A DNA stretch of 64,000 nt, from NCBI GenBank assembly GCA_907163375.1, contig CAJQUW010007784.1:620001-684000 (forward strand), in the 5' to 3' direction. The notes beneath the pieces are model-generated. The model worked only from the letters and a program-made list of their open reading frames with translations. It had not been told where the DNA came from and searched no databases. The translations under genes were made by a program, and so were the position numbers. Positions 48,654 to 58,668 of this stretch are shown one piece after another. Positions within the stretch are counted from its first letter, which is position 1. Each line of letters starts with the position of its first letter. The stretch is from Prostheceraeus crozeri. Lineage: Eukaryota; Platyhelminthes; Polycladida; Euryleptidae.

Positions 48654-49505
48654 GTGGTCCAAGAAATTATTTGAGCACTTCTGAAAAAAGTCAAAATTTG
48701 CCTATATCCTAAATAAGTATGAAACAAGTTGGATATCAAAAGGAATGAATATAAGCATCCTAACTATGCGGAAATAAAGCTGTTTATTAAGGGAATTTCA
48801 TGAATTGTGTTACAATGAAAGTCTTCATGAAAAAGTCGGGATTTATTCGTGCCTTGGCTGAAATTTCAATTTTTTGATTCAATTTTCAGCGGCATGATTT
48901 TGTGATTCGATCACTAAATTCATGTTTCATTTTCAAAATCTGAATAGTGATGTGGAACCATGTAAATCTTTCAAAGTTAAATGAAGTCATTGTCTTTGAT
49001 CATGTGATTTTGCTCTACTAGTGGCAGGTTGCCTGTGATATGATCACGCTCAAGAAAATGCCCCTGAGGTTGAGCATGAAAGTAATAGGAACCCATCGAA
49101 TTGATAATTTAGCAAACATTAAACCTCCAAGGCTGTCATGAGAATCTGTGAAACACCATTATTCCTTCTGCATTACAATCATGATCACTCAATTCCGTTG
49201 CAATTTCTGCAAAACTTTGCATATCTCACATTTGGTGACAGTACCAACTGAATCTCCCTTGAGTTCATCTAATATAATCTAAAGTGTACACACATTGGGG
49301 ATTTAATAAATGCGGAGTTACCACTCCACCTAATATTCCTACTCCATGCTCGGTAGACGGTGGTATGTAAATTGGCAAATTTTAGACTTCTTTAAAACTG
49401 CTCAAAAAATTTTTTGGACCACGGGAACGTAATCTCTGCAAAAAGCTGAATCTTTTCATATAAAAATTTTTACTGTATACAGATTTTTTTTGAGTCGACA
49501 CCATA
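48654..49505 (-). mobile_element. Long-TIR DNA element, right copy of the pair (inverted)
   Basis: This is the reverse complement of the left copy, lacking the outermost ~105 bp at the inner end. Its outer end has the intact terminal repeat, GGACCACGGGAACGTAATCT to GAGTCGACACC. Over most of the shared length only occasional mismatches to the left copy are seen. It contains the empty site for the nested hAT-type element (near 49090). Confidence 0.85.
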
Positions 49506-49748
49506 GAGTAGGGACTGTATATCGAAACTGAGTACATGGGAATCTAATAAATAAATGCTGAGATGGCACTTGCTCTATGTGCAGGACGAAACTTGTGCTC
49601 ACTGTTTTTGGGACAATTTTGTCATTTGGAGTTTAAATTAATTTTAATTTAATTCTAGTTTAATTTAATTTTAAATTACTTAATTTGGTGACAAAGATTT
49701 GATAATTGCAGTCTGTTCACAAAACCGTCAATATATTCAAAACCATGG

Positions 49749-49754
49749 TTTATT
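49749..49754 (-). promoter_or_regulatory. Polyadenylation signal AATAAA for the DHRS11-like gene
   Basis: AATAAA on the minus strand begins 13 bases after the stop codon of the terminal coding exon (TGA at 49770-49768). If it is used, the 3' UTR is only a few tens of bases long. There is no other evidence for it. Confidence 0.45.
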
Positions 49755-49767
49755 CGCATAGAAATCT

Positions 49768-50078
49768 TCATACATGGCCATTCTGAGCGCGAATTATGAC
49801 ATCTTGAATTTGAACATTCATTGGTGCTTTCAGAATGTGTAAAATACTGTCAACAACATCTTCTGCAGTTATGTATTCAATTGATGCAAGAAACTCTTTC
49901 TGAGCTTCCACACTCGTCATTCGTTCTCCGAACTCAGTGTTAAGAACTCCAGGTGAAATTTGGGAAGCTCGAATTTTTGATTTTTCAGCTGATAATTCAT
50001 GGCGCAAAGATTCGGTCATCGCAGTGATCCCAAATTTGCAGACATTGTAGATACTGTTCCCAGGCATGGCAGCATGTC
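49768..50078 (-). CDS. DHRS11-like short-chain dehydrogenase/reductase, last exon
   Basis: The acceptor TTTTTCAG precedes GACATGCTGCC at 50078. The exon encodes HAAMPGNSIYNVCKFGITAM, then ESLRHEL, RASQISPGVLNTEF, AEDVVDSILHILKAP and a C-terminus ending RAQNGHV. SIYNVCKFG holds the YxxxK catalytic pair of classical SDR enzymes, which reduce or oxidise alcohols and ketones with NAD(P)H. SPGV(L)(N)T is the conserved block after it. The pattern and the C-terminal length match the DHRS11/farnesol dehydrogenase-like group. The exon joins in frame to 55456-55626 (SVAG|HAAMPG). It is intact, so the gene is probably functional. The exact substrate cannot be inferred. Confidence 0.92.
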
Positions 50079-50562
50079 CTGAAAAACAGGTAATTAAATT
50101 ATTTCTCACTAATTTATATACAGCAGGTATCTCAAAGATCGATTGATGCTTCCGACAGCTCAAGCTATCCTCTTAACAACAATACCAGCCGGGCTCACAT
50201 CAAGTGAGAATGAAAAAAATTGAAGAATTAATTATATATATATCAACCCAAAAGAGAGCAATGAAGCAGTTTTTACTTCGTTTTTTACTGTCTATACAGC
50301 TGTTGAAAGATTGACATTCCACCGCTTCAGCTTCAAATTATTAAGGTTCCAATAATTTTGATGTTCTAGTGCACGACATGACAGAAACGCAAAATATTTA
50401 AGTTCATTGACATTTTTTATGTGCGCACCTTCACCAACCTAAAATTTAGGCATAAATTTTCTGTCTCTCAATTAAGACTTTGAGAAAAATTACTTGTCAT
50501 ACCGAGATACGAATTCATTATAAAGAATATGGATCTTACATGGAATAGATAAAGCACATACA

Positions 50563-51005
50563 TGTAGTGATGCATCAAGTCGAGCCGATCGGCTAAGGGC
50601 GCGGCGCGTGAGCCGATAATTATATATCGGCTCGCCTAATAAATTCATATCCGAGCCGTTTTAGCCGATATCGTATCGTGATTCATGAGACAGCTTTCAA
50701 GCATTTCTGCCGACGTGGGAAAATTCACATGGTCATCCAAGTCATAAGATAATTAATCAATACTTACACACACTTCATCAGAAGACTGTCTCACTCACCT
50801 TATGAAGCATACAGTCATGCACGGCGCACACTTCCACATAGCTTTTTTCCTGGAAGCATTGACGAGACTTGCCGACAACATTACTCAGCACTGTCAGCAG
50901 GCTTTACACCTCAAGCTGGTAATGGCTGTCTATTAGTGACGTGGTCCATTCTATTTATAGTTAGTAACTCGGTGACTCTTTGTAATCGAGTCTCATTGGA
51001 TGCCC
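50563..51005 (+). repeat. Dispersed repeat, copy 2, with hAT-like left end
   Basis: It starts TAGTGATGCATCAAG, which resembles a hAT terminus, then GAGCCGATCGGC with several GCCGAT/ATCGGC palindromic words. It shares ordered blocks with 850-1240. Its right end is not identified; the next element (51017) is inserted within or next to it. Confidence 0.5.
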
Positions 51006-51016
51006 AACCTCTAAGT

Positions 51017-51848
51017 CAGAGGTTCCCAACCTGTGGTAGACGTACCACTAGTGGTACGCGAGGGCTCATCAGATGGTACGTTAATACCTGTCCGAAGTAG
51101 GCTACATGTATCATGATGTGATGATAATTTAATCTTTTCATGTCACAGACCAAATCTATTAGGAAAAGTTTTGGTCGAGCTTGAGAAAATCAGATCGCTA
51201 ACGAAATTCGCTGCAATCTATCACTTTTCATAGTCTCAAAAGACGAAGATTTGTCTTGTGCGTAGATTTCATCTTGTTCCATCAAACTTTGTATTAGGTT
51301 GTTTAAATATCAATGCGACAGGCGATGCAATGACGTCTATTGAGCGACCGACAGGTTGACATCGACAGAAGAAAACCATGCATATTAGATTATGATTGAA
51401 GCTCAGCAAGCCAAAATCACGTATTTTGAAAATGCATATGGCATAGAAATTTACTTTCAACTTTGGCACGCCAAAAGTATTCTTCACAAATAATATAAGC
51501 TACGTTTCTTAAAAAACGATACACAACCTGTATTTGATCGCAGATATTTGACACAGTAGCTTGAAACAGCATTCATGCAGATATCTACGTGATCTTCAGA
51601 GATCGATTTCTCGGAACATAGATTTTCAAATTACGTGAGTTTGAAATTAATTATTTTATTTGTTCGGAAGAAGCATAATTAAGTTGTAGAATGACTGCTG
51701 TTTGTTTCATGTTTCTAGTCAAATTTCTTTGAAATAAGAAATAAAAATCTTTCCTAACATAAAAAGAATTTCTTTAAGACTAAGTGGTACGCAGGGGATG
51801 TGCAGGATCTCAAGTGTTACTGAGACATTAAAAGGTTGAGAACCACTT
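51017..51848. mobile_element. hAT-type MITE with perfect 8-bp target duplication
   Basis: CTCTAAGT is present directly before (51009-51016) and after (51849-51856). The ends are CAGAGGTTCCCAACC and, inverted, AAGTGGTTCTCAACC, the (C)AGNGGTTCTCAACC style of many hAT elements. TGGTACGC-like blocks follow both ends in inverted orientation. It is 832 bp. A 72-codon frame inside (51269-51487 -) has no transposase motif. Confidence 0.9.
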
Positions 51849-53414
51849 CTCTAAGTGGTTCATAAGTGATTGCTTGAGCCTCATCTTGTTGAGTCAGACT
51901 ACATGTGGATTAGATTTGGAGGCCCGAGAGAGTGTAGGGAGTTTGTTTACAATTGAAGCATACATTCATTTCAATTCATGTACAAAAACTTGAGTAGATT
52001 TTGATTGATTTTGTTCCAATGTGTGAATAGAAAACTGCTCAACTGAGTGCGCAAAACGTATTGACTTACAATTCAATGTACATAAATTATTTCGAAGTCC
52101 AATGTGAGACTTATCTCAACAGCTTCATGGTGAGCTTGCGATCCCAAGCTGATTATTTGTCAATTCTGCCGTTTTGCAAACATCTTAGACGTCAAATGGT
52201 AATGAAAATGTGATGTTTATTGCTTATGGTACTCAATTTTGATTTAGTCAATGAGCTGAGATTAGTAATCTCAGATTACTATATAGAAATTTTCTCTCCA
52301 AAAAAGCACAATACAAGTTTGTTGCGTTTGCTAGCTAGTTATCTATCGTTTATGATGGTGAATTTTCCGTCCAGTCTAGTCTTTGCAAACACTACAGGCA
52401 AGTGTGGTTAATTAACAGTTAACACGTTATGAGATTGTGGACACTAAAATTGCATCACTGTCCACGCTTCACACAGATGAAATTATGGGATCTTCACTAA
52501 TGTAACTAAAATCTACATCAATAAGAATCTTACTTCCATTGTTCAGCTTTCATCAATGACCTCTAACAGCATATTGTGAGGATAAATCCTATCTGAGAAT
52601 AAAACCTATAAAATCAAGAAATCTGAGAATTTTTCTAACACCATAAATTGAGTTTTGGATCAATTTAACTCCAACTTGTTTTGATCAAACCAATCAACAG
52701 TCAATGGCAAAATTGTGATAGAATATCTTGAGCGTGCTATAACGTGTCACCAACTATTCATAATGAATTATCATTTTCAAACCCCGCTACATGAACTTTG
52801 CAGGACTTTGTAACAAGAAGTATATAATTTATCAGGAATCGCAAAATAACGGACCTCAATTTGAACATTGCGTGCCTTTTCGTATAACAATTGCCGTGCA
52901 TTTTACCTTAATGTACTAAGATTTCATGATGAATGCCTCCAAATGCAGTAGACTGGTCCATTGAACATATCGAAGCAGCCTTATGACTCTGAATCAATCG
53001 TAAATTTAAAGTTAAGGTTCATCATTGATTCACAAAAATGCTAGAATGTTCACACCATGAAAAATGCGAAGTCATGACAAACTTGAGCTAGGGCCCACTC
53101 ATGCACCTTGTGATCATGCTGCAATTGGAAAGAAGGTTTCAATATGGTTGTATTTGCTTGCTTGACGTTTTAAAGAGGGGAGTCCAAGAATTAAGTTTCA
53201 TATTCGAAAGGAATTCTTTCAAATTCATTATTACATTGAATGTCATTGCTAATATGAAACAGATAGTTGATGCAGTCGTTTTCACATCACGGGAGGTATC
53301 TTTGAAACATTCCAGCTCTTGATACATTACTGACTAATTCGGTCTCAGATGGCGTAGTTGCTCCAAATTCAAGTCTCAATAAATTCTTAATCTACTTTCG
53401 TATAATTATCTCTA

Positions 53415-54425
53415 CACTGTAAATCGCTCAATACCAATCACATACGAAGGATGCATACCAAAATATTTTTTTGGTATATTTCTGTATTCTCTTGGTATAT
53501 ATTTGTATGCTTTTCGTATGTTTTTTCAAATCTGGTATGCTTTACATACTAAAGCCATACCAGCACAATGTTAAAAGAAAGCATAAAACATTTCCAAAGT
53601 ATGTTGATTTAAGGCCCTTTGTCAATAAAGATCACACTAATGTTACTACTGTTCTGTAAGTAGTGAGATAATGACATTCAAACGTCATACTTTCAATAAT
53701 GAATTCGATTTTAGTACACGTAAGTCTAAGGTATTTCATGAATAATCAATAAGTATTCAATCATCAACAATTATGCATTATGTAATTTTGAAATTAAGCA
53801 CATTATCAATCCGAAATAAAAACACATTATAATTCATGAACGCAAAAAATAGTTATGTTTGAGATATATAAGTCAACATGATTGCACGAAAAATATCGTT
53901 TGAATGAATTGACGTTAATAAACTTGGCCCATAAAGTAGAGCTAACTAAACGTCCTGTTAATGTTGCTAGACATGTAGCATCGACCGCATAGTCGTGGAA
54001 CATAAAATTCACAATAGATCTAATGTACTCAAATATCACTCTATCAAACAAAAAATATTCACCACTTGTATTACCGAAAAAAGTTATTTGACAGTAGTAT
54101 GTAATACATACATTTTTTTGCTATGTGACTTAAAGCTGCACATACCAAATGGATACCAGAGTCATACGAATAAGGATGAATTTGCATCGGGTCTCGTATA
54201 TAAAACATACCAACAATTCGTATTTCAGTGTAAAACATCCAATCACAGATAGAATAGTTCGTATCGCTACATACCAATCACATACGAAGGTAAATGAGAT
54301 TTGGTATGAAAAACATACCAGATCTCTGTAAACATACGAGAATCTCGTATCAGATGTTAGTTTCAAATTGTATGTAATTTTGGTATATGTTTGTATGTAA
54401 TTTTCGTATCGAGCGATTTACAGTG
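53415..54425. mobile_element. TA-flanked element packed with CATACCA/CATACGA words
   Basis: The ends are CACTGTAAATCGCTC and its exact inverse, with TA at 53413-53414 and 54426-54427. More than a dozen copies of ATACCA, GGTAT, ATACGA and TCGTAT lie in both orientations near the two ends. A 20-bp block (ATACCAATCACATACGAAGG) appears in direct orientation at 53431 and 54271, so the right part may be a second, shorter copy (about 54262-54425) merged with the first. It is non-coding. TA duplication suggests Tc1/mariner-type mobilisation. Confidence 0.75.
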
Positions 54426-54954
54426 TACTGACATGCGCATCATTTGCGAAGGTGTCGCTTGAATTGCCAAATTCATCGTTAACATTCTTTCATAAACAGC
54501 GACTTACTTACCAATGATTTTCGTCTTATCTATGCAGTACCAGTATTACTTGGAAAAGTATATTACAAAGGCTTTATAGAAGTCAGTTGAATTTTGAGAT
54601 TCAGAGTTTTCTTTGAGGTATTTCGAAGCTGCCTTTCGAGTAAGCTTACTCTCAACTTTCTGTCATGATTAATTTTTTTACGATAATCGGATGCAAATTC
54701 ATCCTTGACTGGCAGCAAGAAGCTCAATTAGAAGTGAAATCTTGAAATCTGCAATATCTATATTCGAAAGTCATCCTGTAGAAAAATGTGCCCTGATTCG
54801 ATATTGGCTTGTCCTGAAACACAGATGCTGTAGTAGTCTTTTATTTATTAACAGCATAAAGGAGAGATCTAAATGGAGGAGGATAATGTGGTGTGTCAGC
54901 TCCCTTTTTAATCATAGAATCCAAATACTTACTTAATGATTCAATATACAAATA

Positions 54955-55272
54955 TCAAGATTGAGCACATGGTACATCCATAGCTAGCCCGTTAGCATTA
55001 ATAACCACAATACAGTCAGGGAAGCCTCTCTTGCAGTGATTACATGTACTTTGCTTCATGAAAAGACAATTTCCTTGGCTTGTAGCCATCTTTGAGTTTC
55101 CTGGTACAGCACAATTATACTCGTACATGCTACAGTGGCAGACAAGTTCAGGCAAGGACTTCTCGATATGGTATATCAATGGGATACACCAAAGATGTAT
55201 GTCGAGAAGTCTATGAGTTTGCACAGCGTCCCTAGAATAATTACTTTCTTGACGAAAACAGTCAGTGTGCAT
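54955..55272 (-). CDS. Small cysteine-rich open frame inside the intron, doubtful
   Basis: A 105-codon frame with ten cysteines, eight of them in the second half (VCHCSMYEYNCAV, GNCLFMKQSTCNHCKRGFPDC, DVPC). It lies on the same strand as the host gene and inside its intron. I recognise no family. It has no obvious signal peptide. The cysteine spacing is suggestive of a finger or small disulfide domain but could be chance. Confidence 0.2.
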   Translation of the reverse strand: MHTDCFRQESNYSRDAVQTHRLLDIHLWCIPLIYHIEKSLPELVCHCSMYEYNCAVPGNSKMATSQGNCLFMKQSTCNHCKRGFPDCIVVINANGLAMDVPCAQS

Positions 55273-55455
55273 TCGTAATACTAGAACCCTATTTACGGCA
55301 TATAACCTACATGCAAAGCTTCGAGGTGTTTAGATTTTTGAAAATTGGAAAGAATTAAGGCGAACAATTTCTTTCATGGCATATGTGCTTCCGTAGACTG
55401 CCGCCCAAAAATATTGTGTATGATATGATTTTACAACGGAATGGCACAAATTTAC

Positions 55456-55626
55456 CTGCTACACTGTTGATATTGATGATATGACCTTCATCAAGATTTC
55501 TTTCTCGAATTGACTTAATTGTTTCTCGTGTACAAATAGCAACCGCCAAAACATTGACATCAAGAAGAAGTTTCCAGTCAGAAGTACGGCTTGTTCCACT
55601 AGTAAGGGGAGCCATTTTGCCGACAC
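55456..55626 (-). CDS. DHRS11-like short-chain dehydrogenase/reductase, internal exon
   Basis: The acceptor TTTTTCAG and donor GTAAATTT bound a 171-bp exon. It encodes VGKMAPLTSG, then DWKLLLDVNVLAVAICTRET, KSIRERN and GHIININSVAG. The LDVNVLA block is the conserved SDR helix region, and NINS holds the catalytic serine region. The wording (DVNVLA..ICTRE, GHIININS) is typical of DHRS11. The preceding exons (Rossmann TGxxxGIG and NNAG) should lie further up the minus strand. I could not find them up to the end of the window, so they lie beyond it, across an intron of at least 8.3 kb, or have been lost. Confidence 0.9.
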
Positions 55627-56740
55627 CTGAAAAAGATTAGATCAAATGATGAACATTAGAATTAAAGTGAAGCAATTTTGCTCTGCACCACACCACAACT
55701 CTTTTTTAAAAGTAATGCAATCAAGTAAAAGTAAAAATAAAACCACTTTTCCATAAAATCATTTTCACTTTACCCAGTGATCAGATGTATCTTGCAATAA
55801 CGTCTTACTTGTTTCCCACATTTTTCGGTAAATGCTACCTACCGTGTATATCATTTGATCAGGTATAACTTGTCCACTATAAATAGTATCGACCATTTCA
55901 CTTAGGTGTGGGGAAACATTTCATTTCGTAGCTCACATCACTGGTCTAAATAGTCCTGCGGTCTGCAAACTCTATAGACCGATGGAGATCAGAATCGATC
56001 AAATCTAGGATAACATCTTAATGACTAGAGCTTCTTACAGTGATTTCATGACATTTTCTTTCTGTTCCAGACTATAAAGTGCAATATTAAATATTATAGG
56101 TCTTAGCGACTCCAACTTATATCAAATCTGCAGTACATTGAAATGATGAATGTAGTTCAGGTCAATGCATTGTCATCTTTAACAGCATTTAGTCATAATA
56201 ACGGCGTAATATTGGCTGAATTACATAAGCTGATGAGGAAGCAGTTCCCTTCCGAAACTCCTAGTTTCGACAATGTTTACGATATCCATACTCTAAATTA
56301 TTTAAAATCTACATATTTCATTCATGAAATACCGCTCATATAGGCTATGCGTGAATGTTCTAGGTAATTTACATTGCATATAGGTATAGGTTGTCCAGTT
56401 TACGACGCCCGTATTTAATTCTGCTGCGATTTCTAATATATTGTCTGTATTATCTTATTTTTTTTCTTTTAAGCGACAACAAAGATCTGCAATTTCATTT
56501 CCTATAACTAATTTACAAAAACATCTACACAAAGATCCTCTGTAATCATATTTCGTTAAAAGAACTTAAGATTCAAGAGTGATAAGTCAAAGTGCTGAAC
56601 AGTAGCGTTTGCAATGAGGCCCGAAAATTCTCAGTTTTCGTTTTATTAGTTATGAAGCTATGTTTAACAGCAACTGCTGCACTCAAAAAGGACATGAGTC
56701 ATCAACTAAGCGCCATCCGTCACCGAGATCTCGACCCATT
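55627..56740. other. Upstream intron or flank, no feature seen
   Basis: AT-rich sequence upstream of the DHRS11-like exon. A 66-codon frame at 56143-56343 (+) has no recognisable domain. Confidence 0.4.
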
Positions 56741-56744
56741 AAGC

Positions 56745-58668
56745 TCAGTATCTCTCAGGATGGTGGGTCCGCAACAGCTCGTTGCGCCCAGGTCCTAACA
56801 CAAAGCTGCAGCATTCTTCCGCCTTTGCACTCAATTTATTCATGGTAATCGTTTCGCTTTTAACACCGGCTTTAGCAAGACATTTCCCCACCGATGGAGC
56901 AACGAAACCGCGGCACCACACTTAGGGCATGAGCTCACATTTCTACCCTTGCTTCCGAATCCCCTCGGCAAGTTCTTCATATTTGGCAGCTTTCCTCTTA
57001 TGGGCATCCTGGAGCAGTTAGTTCGCCCATTAGGCCTACCATTCTCTTCCCTACCGCATCGATCAACACTACATGTAGGTCAGGCCATTGGTCAGATAGG
57101 GACTATTCATCTGGCAACTGTCTATCCACTCGAACTTCCCACTTCCGCGGAACAAATTGAGACACACGAGGAGACTTTCGTCTCTTTGTTTGACCACTCG
57201 GCACTAAGTCAATTCCCGTTACATACCTGGAGGGTATCACTGCATCCGAGACTGCTTCCACCATCGCTTACAGGACCAAACAGTGCCGGTGCGTGTACCA
57301 TCCTCCCTGCAGTGCCACATGACAACCAGAGAGTATATGGAGAAGATTGGCACACCTGCTACACAAGTGACAATGAGGGTCCGTGCGGATGCCGGATTCC
57401 CCAACGTGCCAAATTAGCAGGGGTTCGAAACACATCATACGTACATTGAAGCTTCCGCTTCAACTGGCAATAGCCCATGTTCCACCAATCGTTCCATGAG
57501 CTCTTGCGGTTTTCAACTTCCCAGTTGAGCCATCTTCCTTGCTGCCCCTGTTGCACTGCCAGGGCAAGTCTCTTCTCTTCTTCTCGCACCTCATTATCTC
57601 GCAACGTCCTTCTTTGGTCACTTTCGCTCAAAATTTGACCAAAATTTGTCTCTCTTTTCCATACCAAAGCCTCTCCTGCCGCTTTGGAAAACAAACTCCC
57701 ATCACCTCTCTGTGCTTTGCTATAGAGCTGATGGAAGACATGACTTCCGCCACATCCCACTTTCGGTCCACTTTCAACTGAGGTGGATGTGAGCAGATGG
57801 CCTCATCACGAGAAAAAGTCAACATAGGCCGAATCTTGCTGACCTTATATTCCTCCACAGTAGATGTTAGTGGCAATTGCAATCTCTTCCTCTTGCCATA
57901 CAAAGCAGAACTGGAAAGCATTCGCGGAACACCAAGCCACTTCCGTATCATTTTGATCCCCTTGGCTTCGATTATCTCCATTCTGGATAGGGAGATCTCA
58001 TAAATCGTTATAGGCCACATAATCCTTGGGAACACGCCAAATTGTATCATCCAAACCTTGAACCGGGGATGTTAGGGATGTTAGGTTGATCTTGTCCAAG
58101 TACTTCAATACTGACGCTTGTAGTTGTACACCCTGGTGACGGTCAGTCAATGGAAATGTATGCCATCTTCCCAAGCTTTTCACTCCTGTCTCTCGAACAA
58201 CCGGAATACGCTCGCGTCCCAGATCAGAAGGCAATTATGTCATCTTGCCTTTCAGCAATGATAGTGTCCTACTCTTCTGCGCCTTAAACTTCATCCCACA
58301 CTACCCAACAAGTTCACGCACCTGTTGAGAATATCTGAGACACGCTTGGAATCATTTCCGATGACCATCAAATCGTTCATGAACGCCTTCATATTGTTGC
58401 TGTTGCCGCTACTCTTGATAATCATTTCCATGAACAGGACAAACAGGATGGGTGAGATGGTATACCCTATAGCAATTCCTTTTTCCAGCCTACATAAACT
58501 AGTCACGCCGTCATTGGTGCAGAAACGGAAACGGAATGTATCGAAGTAACTGGTGATACATTCGTTTTAACTTTTGAGGCACGTGAAAAAATTCAAGGGC
58601 GAACTGAAAGATTCTATGAGGCACAGATCCATAGGTGTTGTCCAAATCCAGAATAAGAATTTGAATAT
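56745..58668 (-). mobile_element. LINE ORF2 remnant (second LINE lineage), minus strand
   Basis: Peptides in order on the minus strand: LDLDNTYGSVPHRIFQFAL (first catalytic block), LEKGIAIGYTISPILFVLFM, KAFMNDLMV (the catalytic Y/FMDDL changed to FMNDL), VKSLGRW, KGIKMIRKWLGVPRMLSSSA with LYGKRKRLQLPLTS, QQGQQGRWLNWE, and finally HKRKAAKYEELAEGIRKQG and VWCRGFVAPS. This 'RKWLGLPRSLSS.ALYG' type of LINE is unrelated to the one at 38-40 kb. Frames change several times and in-frame stops occur. The 5' end is cut inside the reverse transcriptase. The sequence is more GC-rich than its surroundings. Confidence 0.88.

Larger units (their letters stand above)
50079..55455 (-). other. Intron of the DHRS11-like gene, invaded by transposons
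   Basis: The donor GTAAATTT (after 55456) and acceptor TTTTTCAG (before 50078) define a 5377-bp phase-1 intron. It contains a dispersed repeat (50563-51005), a hAT-type MITE (51017-51848), a CATACCA-rich element (53415-54425) and a Cys-rich open frame (54955-55272). The rest is AT-rich. Confidence 0.85.

Noticed and set aside
56949-57449. 166-codon plus-strand frame
   Set aside because: It is the antisense shadow of the LINE coding region on the minus strand.
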